A stretch of 64,000 bases of DNA, from contig DASPPB010000034.1 in assembly GCA_035625725.1 (NCBI GenBank), forward strand, positions 62,001 to 126,000, given 5' to 3'. Each line of letters opens with the position of its first letter. The stretch's first letter is position 1. Source of the DNA: GJ-E10 sp035625725 (GTDB taxonomy: Bacteria > Pseudomonadota > Gammaproteobacteria > Burkholderiales > Burkholderiaceae_F). The translations under genes and the position numbers were made by a program. A model generated the notes under the pieces. The model saw only the letters and a program-made list of their open reading frames with translations. It was not told the origin of the DNA and made no database searches. This document shows, piece after piece, positions 7,720 through 16,722 of the stretch.

Positions 7720-10248
7720 TTGCACGGATGCGCCGGCGACACCCCGGTCCTTACCATTGCAGACGTCGATGCGCCGTTGAAGCGCGAAAAAGACAATTCG
7801 GCCGCCCGGCGTGGAGCCGGCCCTAAGGCCGCGAGTGCAAAGCGCGCCGCGGCAACGAGCGGACCCCGAGACCGGTTCGCCGCCCGAGGCATGCGCTGGG
7901 TCTTGATCACGATCGCCCTTGCGCTGCTCGTTGCCATGGGTTTCGGATTTGCGTTTCACAAGGGCGAAGAATCGGCCCCCTGGGGTCCGGCCGCCTCGCC
8001 CCCGAAATTCGTCGGCAGCGAGGCCTGCGCGGGCTGTCACAAAGCGGAAACGGAACGTTGGCGCTCCTCGCAGCACAGTCTTGCCATGCAAAAGGCCACC
8101 GACAAATCGGTGCTGGGCGACTTCAATGCAGCGAGCTTTGACTATTTTGGGGTGCGCTCGCACTTCTTGCGCAGGGACGGGAAATTCGTGGTGCAAACGG
8201 ACGGTCCGGACGGCAAGCTCGCGGATTTCGAAGTCAAGTACACCTTTGGTGTGGACCCGCTGCAACAGTACTTAGTGGAGCTTGCGGACGGTCGCCTGCA
8301 AGCGCTTTCGCTCGCCTGGGATACGCGCCCGAAGGAAAAAGGCGGTCAGCGCTGGTTTCACCTCTATCCGCACGAGCAAATCAGGCACGACGATGTTCTG
8401 CACTGGACCAAGCTCAACCAGAACTGGAACTTCATGTGCGCACAATGCCACTCCACCGGAGTGCAGAAGAACTACGACGCGGCAGCCGACCGCTTCGCGA
8501 CGAGCTTTGCCGAGATTAGCGTGGGCTGCGAGGCTTGCCACGGACAGGGCTCTCGGCACGTCCAGTGGGCGCGGGATCGACAGCGATGGTGGAATTTCGC
8601 GCTCGGCGAAGATCCATCGATGGGTCTGGCGGAGCGATTTAGCGAACACCGGCAAGCGCGTTGGTCCCTGAACGCGGCCACGGGCAACGCGACCCGCAGT
8701 ATCGCGCCACAGCCTTTGCGCGCCGAAGTCGAAACCTGCGGTTTGTGTCATGCGCGGCGGGCCCAGTTCTCCGAGGACTGGAGGCCCGGGCAGTGGCTGT
8801 CCGAAACCGCGGTGGTGGCACCGTTGCGAGCCGGCCTGTACTTTGCCGACGGACAGATGCAAGACGAGGTCTATAACTACGGGCCGTTCAAGCAAAGCAA
8901 AATGTTTGCCGCCGGCGTCACCTGCAGCGACTGCCACGAACCGCACGGCGCTGCATTGCGGGCCTCGGGAGATGCGCTGTGCTTTCAGTGCCATGCGCCC
9001 GGAAAATACGATGCGGTTGCCCACCGTCACCATGAGGGCGTGTCGCCGGCTCCCGGGTGCGTCTCTTGTCACATGCCGGTGCGGACCTACATGATCGTCG
9101 ACCCTCGCCACGACCACAGCTTTCGGATCCCCCGACCGGACCAGACAATTCAGTTCAAGACACCCAATGCATGCAACAGCTGTCATTCGGACAGGTCTGC
9201 GCAGTGGGCGGCCTCGGCGATCCAAAGCTGGCACGGATCTGGGCAAAAGGGGTTTCAAACCTACGCGCCGGCCTTCGATGCCGCATGGAACGAGCGCGCC
9301 GACCCCGTTGAGCGCCTGGTTGCCGTGGCTTCAAACCCCGAAACCCCAGCCTTTGCGCGCGCCGGAGCGCTAAGTGAACTGGGTACCCAGCAGCTGCCTC
9401 CCACGGCAGCCAATTTGGATATGGCACGCGCCGCGCTTGGCGACCCGGATCCCATGGTGCGGGTTGGCGCGCTCGAGGCTATCGAGAACCTTCCGCCCGG
9501 TCAACGCTGGAGCCTTGCATCGGACCGACTTTCGGATTCGGTTCGAGGTGTGCGCATCCAGGCGGCATCGCTGCTCGCCGATGTAGCGGGCGAGCGCTTG
9601 TCGCCCGAAGATCAGACTCGCTATGAGCGCGCTGCGGAGGAATTTGTCGCTGCCCAGCGGTTCAATGCGGACCGACCCGAAGCAAGAGTGACGCTAGGCG
9701 CTTTCTATGTTCGGCGCGGCCGGCTCGCCGAGGCCGAGGCCGAGTATCAAGCCGCAATCCGGCTAAACCCCCAATTCGCGGGCGCGGCCGTCGACCTGGC
9801 CGATCTGTACCGGCAGATGGGACGCGAGGTGCAGGCCGAAGAAGTCCTGCGCGTCGCGCTCGAGCGCACGCCCGCTGATGCCGGAGTGCATCATGCGCTC
9901 GGCTTGTCACTCGTGCGCCTCGGGCGCCGCGACGCCGCGTTGACTCATTTGCAACGTGCTTCGATTCTGGAGCCGGAAAATCCGCGCTACGCCTACGTGT
10001 ACGCGGTCGCCTTGCATTCGAGCGGTCGTGTCGGAGACGCGATGACAGTATTGAAGAACGCTCTGGGCCGGCACCCCTATGATCGCGACCTGCTCTCGGC
10101 GCTGATCGCATTTAGCCGCGATGCCGGCGACAAGGGGGCAGAACTCGCATACGCGGAACGGCTGCTGCGCATAGATACCGACAACGAGGATCTTCTTCGC
10201 CTGGTTGTGGATCTTCGCGGCCAAACGAAGGTGCCCGCCAGCCGCTAA
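7720..10248 (+). CDS. Membrane-anchored octaheme c-type cytochrome with HEAT-like and TPR repeats
   Basis: 842 residues if the first open TTG is used; that start lacks a ribosome site and the ATG at 7891, just before the membrane anchor (WVLITIALALLVAM), is a good alternative. Eight CxxCH haem-binding motifs follow with Cys near residues 103, 240, 270, 340, 402, 421, 447 and 485 (CAGCH, CAQCH, CEACH, CGLCH, CSDCH, CFQCH, CVSCH, CNSCH), in the style of cytochrome c554-like multihaem proteins. Residues about 530–620 look like HEAT-type helical repeats and about 640–835 like at least five tetratricopeptide units (ARVTLGAFYVRRGRLAEAEAEY). It likely works in the periplasm as an electron carrier or oxidoreductase on a scaffold. 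No biogenesis or partner redox genes are adjacent; the substrate is unknown. Confidence 0.85.
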   Translation: MHGCAGDTPVLTIADVDAPLKREKDNSAARRGAGPKAASAKRAAATSGPRDRFAARGMRWVLITIALALLVAMGFGFAFHKGEESAPWGPAASPPKFVGSEACAGCHKAETERWRSSQHSLAMQKATDKSVLGDFNAASFDYFGVRSHFLRRDGKFVVQTDGPDGKLADFEVKYTFGVDPLQQYLVELADGRLQALSLAWDTRPKEKGGQRWFHLYPHEQIRHDDVLHWTKLNQNWNFMCAQCHSTGVQKNYDAAADRFATSFAEISVGCEACHGQGSRHVQWARDRQRWWNFALGEDPSMGLAERFSEHRQARWSLNAATGNATRSIAPQPLRAEVETCGLCHARRAQFSEDWRPGQWLSETAVVAPLRAGLYFADGQMQDEVYNYGPFKQSKMFAAGVTCSDCHEPHGAALRASGDALCFQCHAPGKYDAVAHRHHEGVSPAPGCVSCHMPVRTYMIVDPRHDHSFRIPRPDQTIQFKTPNACNSCHSDRSAQWAASAIQSWHGSGQKGFQTYAPAFDAAWNERADPVERLVAVASNPETPAFARAGALSELGTQQLPPTAANLDMARAALGDPDPMVRVGALEAIENLPPGQRWSLASDRLSDSVRGVRIQAASLLADVAGERLSPEDQTRYERAAEEFVAAQRFNADRPEARVTLGAFYVRRGRLAEAEAEYQAAIRLNPQFAGAAVDLADLYRQMGREVQAEEVLRVALERTPADAGVHHALGLSLVRLGRRDAALTHLQRASILEPENPRYAYVYAVALHSSGRVGDAMTVLKNALGRHPYDRDLLSALIAFSRDAGDKGAELAYAERLLRIDTDNEDLLRLVVDLRGQTKVPASR

Positions 10249-10256
10249 ATGGCGGG
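10234..10256 (+). terminator. Weak hairpin overlapping the cytochrome stop codon
   Basis: A perfect 7-base inverted repeat (CCCGCCA / TGGCGGG) with a 9-base loop spans the stop codon of the cytochrome gene. There is no T run behind it, so it may only slow or protect the transcript end. Confidence 0.3.
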
Positions 10257-10542
10257 TAGGCTCGGAGCAAATCCGGGCCTTCGTTAACCAGGCCGTCGGA
10301 CGCAAGCGCCTTGCTAGCGCGAAACTTTTGAAGTCGCGACGCGTCGCTTCGCTCTTAGAAGTTGTGAGCAAACCGCCGTTGCGGCGGCAGATAATACCAA
10401 TGCAGAGACCTTGCCCGCATGGATACGTGTGGACCTTCTCCCCGCGGCAGGCTGTCCGCGCGCAGGCTCGTCGGTCCCCTGCGTCTGCGTCCCGGCGGTA
10501 CATTGTCGTCAAGAACTCCGTTCAACATCCCTGGGAGGCTCG

Positions 10543-11052
10543 ATGCTGCATGCCTGGGAGAACTTCTACATCGTGGCCGGCAGCGCCGCGGCGCAGCTAA
10601 TCGGCCTTCTCTTCGTAATGATTACGCTGGGCGCGCGTCTTTCGAGATCGCGCGCTGCGCGAGGGGTGCATGTGTTTCTCACCCCCACGCTGGTGCATTT
10701 CGGCGGCGTGCTGTTCGACTCCCTGGTCATGCTCGCACCTTGGCCCTCGGCGTGGCCCGCCTGCGCACTATTGGTTGCGGTCGGCCTTGCCGGTATGGGC
10801 TACGCCGGGTTGGTCCTGGGCATGCTGCGCAAAGTCGACTACACAGAACTCGGCAGAGGCGACCGCTTCGTATACGCTGGCGCCCCGGCGGTCGCCAATC
10901 TACTGTTGATTGGCGGAGCGCTTGCGCTGCCGTTTCAGACCGAGCTCGGCACTTATACGATTGCAGGATCTGTCGCTCTTTTGCTCTTCGTTGCGCTTCG
11001 CGATGCCTGGGATCTGACACTTTGGATCGTCAGACACCAGGAGGCCGAGTGA
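10543..11052 (+). CDS. Small integral membrane protein of unknown function
   Basis: 169 residues from the ATG at 10543, which follows GGGAGG; the frame is open upstream but that part is not membrane-like. Five hydrophobic segments are visible, at about residues 8–30, 45–65, 68–92, 105–125 and 133–160 (for example ALLVAVGLAGMGYAGLVLGM). No known domain is recognised. Size and pattern resemble the four-to-five-helix protein at 19186–19719. The gene stands alone between the cytochrome and a convergent lipoprotein gene. Confidence 0.65.
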   Translation: MLHAWENFYIVAGSAAAQLIGLLFVMITLGARLSRSRAARGVHVFLTPTLVHFGGVLFDSLVMLAPWPSAWPACALLVAVGLAGMGYAGLVLGMLRKVDYTELGRGDRFVYAGAPAVANLLLIGGALALPFQTELGTYTIAGSVALLLFVALRDAWDLTLWIVRHQEAE

Positions 11053-11221
11053 GGCAAGGCCCCGGCGCAGTGCATCGGGTGGAGTGCCGCTGGCTTGCGT
11101 CGATGGTCAAAAACCCGAATTCAGCGGAAACGGTGCGCATATCAATCAAGACCCGCTCCTGGCCGGGCTACCAGCGCATTGGGTGCCGACGCTTCTCATC
11201 GCCGCCCACGCCAAATTTCGC

Positions 11222-11905
11222 CTATGGAATCTTGGCGACGAGTTTTTCCGCTGCAGCCTGCACTACCATCCCGAACGAAACCGCGTCCTCCGCGGCGGTT
11301 TCATCGGCCATGTGGAGTTCTTGCGCCCCCTCCCAGGCCACGCTTCCATCCGAACTGTTCCAGATCTGAAGGGTGAGTCGGATATTGGCCTCCTTGGTCT
11401 GGAGCAGGCGCAGACCAAATACGCCGAGACGATCGTGATAAACCTGCTGGAAGGTTGCCATGTTCAACACGGCGACGTAGCGGACATCCGCGGCCTGACC
11501 CACTTGCGCGAGCGCGATTGGGTCCAGCAGACCCGAATCGCGGTATTCAATGATCATCCGCTTATAGTTCTCAAACAGCCCCGCGCGGTTGACGCTGGTC
11601 AGCGTCTCGGTCAGGGGTACAACGCGCGTGTTCGGGCGCTGCTCCTCGAGCGTTTTGGAGAATGCGAGGGCCAGAGCCTGCTTGTCCTCCTCCTGTCCGG
11701 TCACCGTCGAGGGGGTGATAAAGGCGATGCCGAAGCTCGTCAGCTCTCCGGGTTTGAGTAACGTGCTCGACGGATCGGTGATGATCTGCGAGCTGTACAT
11801 CTGCGATGTCGAGGCACAGCCGGCCAACAGCAATCCGCATGCCAGCAGACTTCGACACACCACCTTTTCGAAAACACCCTGCACCTCTTGACCCATACTC
11901 CTCAT
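11222..11905 (-). CDS. Lipoprotein of unknown function
   Basis: A 227-residue protein with a clear lipoprotein signal (LLACGLLLAGC, Cys at about 30). The mature part is mixed alpha/beta (ITPSTVTGQEEDKQALALAFSKTLEEQ, RYVAVLNMATFQQVYHDRLG) and ends in KLVAKIP. The C-terminal half (ANIRLTLQIWNSSDGSVAWEG) resembles periplasmic lipoproteins that sum paralogous contributions, but no named family is certain. It starts 6 bases after a possible stop of the damaged upstream frame, so it is probably the last gene of a lipoprotein run beginning at 13582. Confidence 0.7.
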   Translation of the reverse strand: MRSMGQEVQGVFEKVVCRSLLACGLLLAGCASTSQMYSSQIITDPSSTLLKPGELTSFGIAFITPSTVTGQEEDKQALALAFSKTLEEQRPNTRVVPLTETLTSVNRAGLFENYKRMIIEYRDSGLLDPIALAQVGQAADVRYVAVLNMATFQQVYHDRLGVFGLRLLQTKEANIRLTLQIWNSSDGSVAWEGAQELHMADETAAEDAVSFGMVVQAAAEKLVAKIP

Positions 11906-11911
11906 CGCTCG

Positions 11912-12279
11912 CTACTGCCGCACTAGGTTGCCCAAAGCCCCGCCGGTCAATGAAACCCTGACCGACTCCTTCGAGCACGAGCAAGCACTGCACGCCCCGC
12001 CCCACAGCATAAAGGATCTGCGCACCCCGGAACAAAACGCGCGCAGCGCCACTCGTCGCCGGTGGAGGGATTCGTTCGCCATCGTCGCCGTACTCTGCGC
12101 TTCGGATCCCGGAAGGGCATGCTCGACACGCAATCCCAGCGCTGCCCCAAGCGCTTTGCCTCCCCGCTCGCCGACGCCGCGGTTCTCCCAAACGCCGACC
12201 GTGTCGGCGTTGTTCCGCAGCCGTGCACAAGCAACAGCGCAACCAAGCTTAAAACGATCTTCAGCGTCCGAGTCAGTAT
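11912..12279 (-). pseudogene. Possible frameshifted lipoprotein gene
   Basis: From about 12279 one frame encodes a convincing lipoprotein signal peptide (KIVLSLVALLLVHGCGTT) with high third-position GC, but it decays into an Arg-rich, unlikely protein and stops at 11947. A second frame is plausible from about 12200 and stops at 11912, only 6 bases before the next lipoprotein start; a third frame also looks partly protein-like (SGAARVLFRGAQILYAVGRG). No single ATG, GTG or TTG start with a ribosome site covers the signal peptide. I read this as a lipoprotein gene with one or more indels, or an error in the sequence. Confidence 0.35.
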
Positions 12280-12464
12280 TCTTTTTTTTGGGTAACCTCC
12301 TCAAACGTGCCACCGATGAAAAAGGCGTGTTCATGCCATATGGGCTTGATGCTCGCCATCTCTGTCCAGCGCTCGATCCGCGGACATATCTCGATCACCG
12401 TCAACAAGTCACCTTTGCTAGACTCGGGCTCTGGAACCATTCGCAATTTTCGCACAGTGGACAC
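12273..12464 (-). CDS. Small 63-residue hypothetical protein
   Basis: An open frame (GTG start, or ATG at 12440) 29 bases behind the 362-residue lipoprotein gene, encoding MVPEPESSKGDLLTVIEICP…HEHAFFIGGTFEEV and ending in a lysine run encoded by an A8 tract, then TGA. Composition is protein-like and acidic rather than shadow-like. Its last codons contain GAGGAGG, a ribosome site for whatever follows. No family is recognised. Confidence 0.4.
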   Translation of the reverse strand: MSTVRKLRMVPEPESSKGDLLTVIEICPRIERWTEMASIKPIWHEHAFFIGGTFEEVTQKKEY

Positions 12465-12493
12465 TCAGCGCAGCATTCTTCGGGGAAGTTAGT

Positions 12494-13582
12494 TCAGCGT
12501 GAAGGCACCGTCACGATCGGAGCCGCCGTCATCTGGCCGGTCTCCGCAAGCGAAAAGAGGATCAGCAAAAAAGTAAAAGTGCGCTTGCTTGCGATGTCCG
12601 TGTCCTCTATCCAGAACCAATTCCCTTTGTACAGGATGGCAGCGTAGGCATCCGCCGGTGCTTCCGTTCCTGAACGGATACGCACGAGCGGCTTGGCCTT
12701 CTCGGTGCCCGGTTGCCATTGGCCTGGCAACACCCGTCCGCTCGTTGCATCCGCGGCCGGCAGATCAATGCCGACGCCGAGTTGCAGCATGATTTCCATC
12801 ATCGAACGCGTGAGCATGGCCACTTCGTTGCGGTTGCGCGGAACCAAACCATACGTGATTTCGAATTCACTCGCGTCAGCGGGCAGGCCGAGCAAGTCCC
12901 TTACCCGGCGACTATCTTCGCTTAGCTCAGTGCCGCTTTTCGCGCTTCGTATCACAGCCAAAACACCGCCGCCGTCCTTGTGCGCCTCGATGCGAATGCC
13001 GATGTCGCCGGCACGCTGAATGCGGCTCAACCGTTCAATCAACTCGCTGAAAGCGGGATCCGCGGCAATACCGGAGGTGGCATTGCGCAGTTCGTTGACC
13101 GAGCCAACCACCGTTCCAAACACGAGGTTCACCGGCCAGCCGCCCTGCAGCAGTTGGAAAACCGCAACCGGAGGAATTGGCTGCAGCAGCGATCTGGTGA
13201 AACGATCACCGATCACCGGCTGGTAGGTCACCGTCGGTGTGTTCGACCAACTGGCGGTCGCGCCAAGCTGGTAAAGATCTGGAGTAGGCGGTCGGCTGGG
13301 AATCGTTGCCTGCGCGCTCGCATTCCCGCCGAGCGTGTAGCTGTTGATGATCGAATTGACTTCGAGGAATACCGGCGCATCGGCATAGCGCAGCCGGACC
13401 ACGTTCATCAACGTTTGGCGCTTCCAGGACTCTGCGACCACCTGTCCATAGTCCATGCGATCGACGGTAACGTGCGTCGGCGACACGCCCACGCAACCGG
13501 CCAGCGTGAGCAAGACGCACGAACAAAAGATCCACCTTTCCAGCGCGGACGTTCCAGAAATACCATCAGCGATATTCGCCAT
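12494..13582 (-). CDS. Lipoprotein of unknown function, 362 residues
   Basis: A signal peptide ends in LLTLAGCVG (lipobox Cys near 30). The mature protein has a conserved-looking N-terminal segment (MDYGQVVAESWKRQTLMNVVRLRYADAPVFLEVNSIINSYTLGG), a middle part with a hydrophobic loop (VFQLLQGGWPVNLVFGTVVGSVNELRN) and a C-terminus near WFWIEDTDIASKRTFTFLLILFSLAETG. I recognise the general pattern of proteobacterial lipoproteins annotated as hypothetical, without a function. It heads a minus-strand run of small lipoprotein-like genes. Confidence 0.75.
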   Translation of the reverse strand: MANIADGISGTSALERWIFCSCVLLTLAGCVGVSPTHVTVDRMDYGQVVAESWKRQTLMNVVRLRYADAPVFLEVNSIINSYTLGGNASAQATIPSRPPTPDLYQLGATASWSNTPTVTYQPVIGDRFTRSLLQPIPPVAVFQLLQGGWPVNLVFGTVVGSVNELRNATSGIAADPAFSELIERLSRIQRAGDIGIRIEAHKDGGGVLAVIRSAKSGTELSEDSRRVRDLLGLPADASEFEITYGLVPRNRNEVAMLTRSMMEIMLQLGVGIDLPAADATSGRVLPGQWQPGTEKAKPLVRIRSGTEAPADAYAAILYKGNWFWIEDTDIASKRTFTFLLILFSLAETGQMTAAPIVTVPSR

Positions 13583-13988
13583 GGCGAATCTCCCTTTCGT
13601 CAGTTACCTCTTCGACTTGCGTCGTCTCCGACTGCCTCCTAATTCACGCACTTCAGCACCCTTAACGGCGCAAACTCAACTGAGAAACACAAGGTGACGA
13701 ACTTTGCAAGCGTCCCATGGCTCGCCGCGTCCCGGAGTGTGACCGCGTCCGTGGTTACCGCGACGGCAGTATTACCTCATTACACGGATCCGGGCCCGAT
13801 TACTTCTTTGAGGGCGCGATCTGCTGCTTCGCCCGCTCCGTAGTCGCTCTCGCGTCGGTCACGAGCCGGCAGGCAGTATAGTGTCGACAGGTCGGTTTTC
13901 AAGCTCGTCGACGTATATATACGCAATCGTCCCTGCTGCGGCATTTATTTCGGCGATCACACAGTATTACGTTGAGGAGATGGCTGCC
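13583..13988 (+). other. Intergenic region between divergent lipoprotein and glucosidase genes
   Basis: About 400 bases expected to hold both promoters. The frame of the glucosidase is open back to 13881 but that part is not conserved-looking and has no ribosome site. Nothing else recognised. Confidence 0.45.
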
Positions 13989-16700
13989 ATGAACGCCGAG
14001 CAAATCCGTTTGGAAGAAGCGCGCAACCAGAAGAGTCCTTGGAAGAAGTGGGGACCCTACCTGAGCGAGCGCCAATGGGGCACCGTGCGCGAGGATTACA
14101 GCGACAACGGTGACGCCTGGAATTTCTTCACTCACGACCAGGCACGCTCGCGCGCCTACCGTTGGGGCGAGGACGGCTTGGGTGGCATCTCGGACGACAA
14201 GCAGCGGCTGTGTTTCGCCCTCGCGCTGTGGAACGGGAAGGACCCGATCCTCAAGGAACGTCTGTTCGGCTTGACCAACAGCGAAGGCAACCACGGCGAG
14301 GACGTGAAGGAGTATTACTTCTACCTCGACAGCACGCCGACGCACTCATACATGAAATTTCTCTACAAGTATCCGCAGGCGGCTTTTCCCTACGCGGACC
14401 TTGTGGAAACGAACCGGCGGCGCACCCGGGACGAATTCGAGTACGAACTGCTCGACACGGGCGTCTTCAACGAGGACCGCTATTTCGACGTGTTTGTTGA
14501 GTACGCGAAGGACGGTCCTGAAGACATTCTTATCCGCATAGCCGTGCACAACCGTGGTCCTGAGACGGCCGAAATTCACGTACTACCGACACTCTGGTTT
14601 CGCAATGACTGGGCGACGTGGATAGCCAGACCAGCGGAACAGCCGCTGATGAAGCAGGTTGATGGACCGGCCGGCGCGCGCTCTGTCGCGGCAAGCCACA
14701 CCGTGCTGGGCGAATATGTACTGCACTGCGAAGGCGATGCGCCGCTGCTCTTCACCGAGAACTCGACGAACCACGCGCGCCTGGGGCTTGATTATCCCGA
14801 TGTCGGCCCGTACCTGAAGGATGGCATCAACAATTACATCGTTCACGGGCAAATAGACGCGGCTAACCCTGAGAAGGTCGGCACCAAGGCATCGGCGCAT
14901 TACCGATTGGCTGTGGATGGCGGCAAGTTCAAGGTGATCAAGCTGCGTTTGATGAAAGCAGCGCCAGCCGGCGGCCGCAGCAGGCCGCTGTTCGGCGGCG
15001 GTTTCGACGAGATATTCGCGAACCGGCTACGCGAGGCCGACGAGTTCTATCGTGCTGTCACCCCGGCGTCAGTCTCCGCCGATGCGGCGAGTGTGATGCG
15101 CCAGGCGATTGCCGGCATGCTGTGGTCGAAGCAGTACTTCTACTGGGACGGCGACCAGTGGCTTAAGGAACACCATGCCCATCCGCTGCATCGCGGCAGC
15201 CGCCAGTTCCGCAATCGCGAGTGGTTCCACATGGTCAACGACGACATCATCTCGATGCCGGACAAGTGGGAGTATCCATGGTACGCAGCGTGGGATCTGG
15301 CGTTTCACACTCTGCCGATCGGAATCGTCGATCCCGACTTTGCCAAGGAGCAGATGTTGCTGATGGTGAGCGGCAGATATATCCACCCGAACGGCCAGCT
15401 TCCCGCCTACGAGTGGAATTTCAGCGACGTAAATCCTCCAGTGCATGCGTCGGCGACGCTGTTCCTGCTACGCACCGAGCAGTTGCAGCGGGGCGAGCTC
15501 GATGTGGAATTCCTGAAGTCTGCGTTCAACAAGCTCATGCTCAATTTCACCTGGTGGGTGAACCGCAAGGACCGCTTCGGCAAGAACGTCTTCGAGGGCG
15601 GGTTCCTCGGGCTCGACAACATCGGTGTGTTCGATCGCAGCGCGCCGTTGCCCACGGGCGGCCACCTCGAGCAGGCGGACGGTACCGCGTGGATGGCGGT
15701 CTTCACCCAGAGCATGCTTGAACTTGCTTTTGAGCTTGCTGCCCGCGATCCGACCTATGAGGACATGGCTTTCAAGTTTGCCGAGCACTTCACCTACATC
15801 GCGGCGGGTATGAACAGGAGCGATGGCATGTGGGACGAGGACGACGGTTTCTACTACGATTTGCTAGTGCTTCCTGATGGCAGCTCGACACGACTCAAGG
15901 TGCGCTCAATGGTCGGCCTACTGCCTATCTGCGCGACCACCGTCGTGGAAAAGTGGGAGCGTGAGCGCGTGCCGCGAGTGGCCGAGGCTGTTCGGTTGCG
16001 CATGCGCCAAATGCCGGAACTCATGGAGACCATCCATCCGACAGGCCCGGGGCACCTGGGCGTGGCGGAACGCGGCATTCTCGCCTTGGTGAATCCTGTG
16101 CGGCTGCGTCGCATCTTGTCGAAGATGCTCGATGAAAACGAGTTCTTGAGCCCCTACGGCATCCGCTCGTTGTCCAAGTTCCATGAGCGAAACCCATTTG
16201 TGTTCCACGTTGATGGGCAGGAGCATCGCGTCGACTATCTGCCTGCCGAATCGAACACCGGCATGTTCGGCGGCAATTCCAACTGGCGCGGGCCGATCTG
16301 GATGCCGGTCAACCTCATGATCATCCGGGCGCTCCTGAATTTCTATCTCTACTACGGCGACAACTTCAAAGTCGAATGCCCGAGCGGATCGGGCCACATG
16401 ATGAACCTTTTTGAGGTGGCGAAAGAGATCTCCGACCGGCTCACTCGTATCTTCCTGCGCGACAAAGACGGCAAGCGCGCCGTCTATGGCGGCACGGAGA
16501 AATTCCAGAACGATCCGCTCTGGCGCGACTACGTTCTGTTCTATGAGTATTTCCACGGCGACAACGGCGCGGGGCTGGGCGCGAGCCACCAGACCGGATG
16601 GACAGGCCTGGTGGCGAAGCTCATTCAGCTCTTCGGCATAATCGATGCGAAGAAGGGGCTGGAAACAGGCAAGCTGGCGGGGTTCGCTCCGCCAAAATGA
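13989..16700 (+). CDS. GH63-like (MGH1-type) glucosidase
   Basis: A 903-residue cytoplasmic enzyme of the large bacterial glucosidase group related to glycoside hydrolase family 63 and mannosylglycerate-type hydrolases. The start is the ATG at 13989, with GAGGAG nine bases before it; an ATG at 13980 is less well placed. The N-terminal beta-rich domain begins WGPYLSERQWGTVREDYS; the (alpha/alpha)6 catalytic domain carries EYPWYAAWDLAFHTLPI (probable catalytic acid Asp region, residues about 430–445), LPAYEWNFSDVNPPVHA, and NSNWRGPIWMPVN late in the domain. No signal peptide is seen. It is followed after 22 bases by a SemiSWEET-like gene, pointing to a sugar uptake-and-hydrolysis pair. The sugar is not known. 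Confidence 0.87.
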   Translation: MNAEQIRLEEARNQKSPWKKWGPYLSERQWGTVREDYSDNGDAWNFFTHDQARSRAYRWGEDGLGGISDDKQRLCFALALWNGKDPILKERLFGLTNSEGNHGEDVKEYYFYLDSTPTHSYMKFLYKYPQAAFPYADLVETNRRRTRDEFEYELLDTGVFNEDRYFDVFVEYAKDGPEDILIRIAVHNRGPETAEIHVLPTLWFRNDWATWIARPAEQPLMKQVDGPAGARSVAASHTVLGEYVLHCEGDAPLLFTENSTNHARLGLDYPDVGPYLKDGINNYIVHGQIDAANPEKVGTKASAHYRLAVDGGKFKVIKLRLMKAAPAGGRSRPLFGGGFDEIFANRLREADEFYRAVTPASVSADAASVMRQAIAGMLWSKQYFYWDGDQWLKEHHAHPLHRGSRQFRNREWFHMVNDDIISMPDKWEYPWYAAWDLAFHTLPIGIVDPDFAKEQMLLMVSGRYIHPNGQLPAYEWNFSDVNPPVHASATLFLLRTEQLQRGELDVEFLKSAFNKLMLNFTWWVNRKDRFGKNVFEGGFLGLDNIGVFDRSAPLPTGGHLEQADGTAWMAVFTQSMLELAFELAARDPTYEDMAFKFAEHFTYIAAGMNRSDGMWDEDDGFYYDLLVLPDGSSTRLKVRSMVGLLPICATTVVEKWERERVPRVAEAVRLRMRQMPELMETIHPTGPGHLGVAERGILALVNPVRLRRILSKMLDENEFLSPYGIRSLSKFHERNPFVFHVDGQEHRVDYLPAESNTGMFGGNSNWRGPIWMPVNLMIIRALLNFYLYYGDNFKVECPSGSGHMMNLFEVAKEISDRLTRIFLRDKDGKRAVYGGTEKFQNDPLWRDYVLFYEYFHGDNGAGLGASHQTGWTGLVAKLIQLFGIIDAKKGLETGKLAGFAPPK

Positions 16701-16722
16701 ACATCGATCGCGGAATTAGCTG

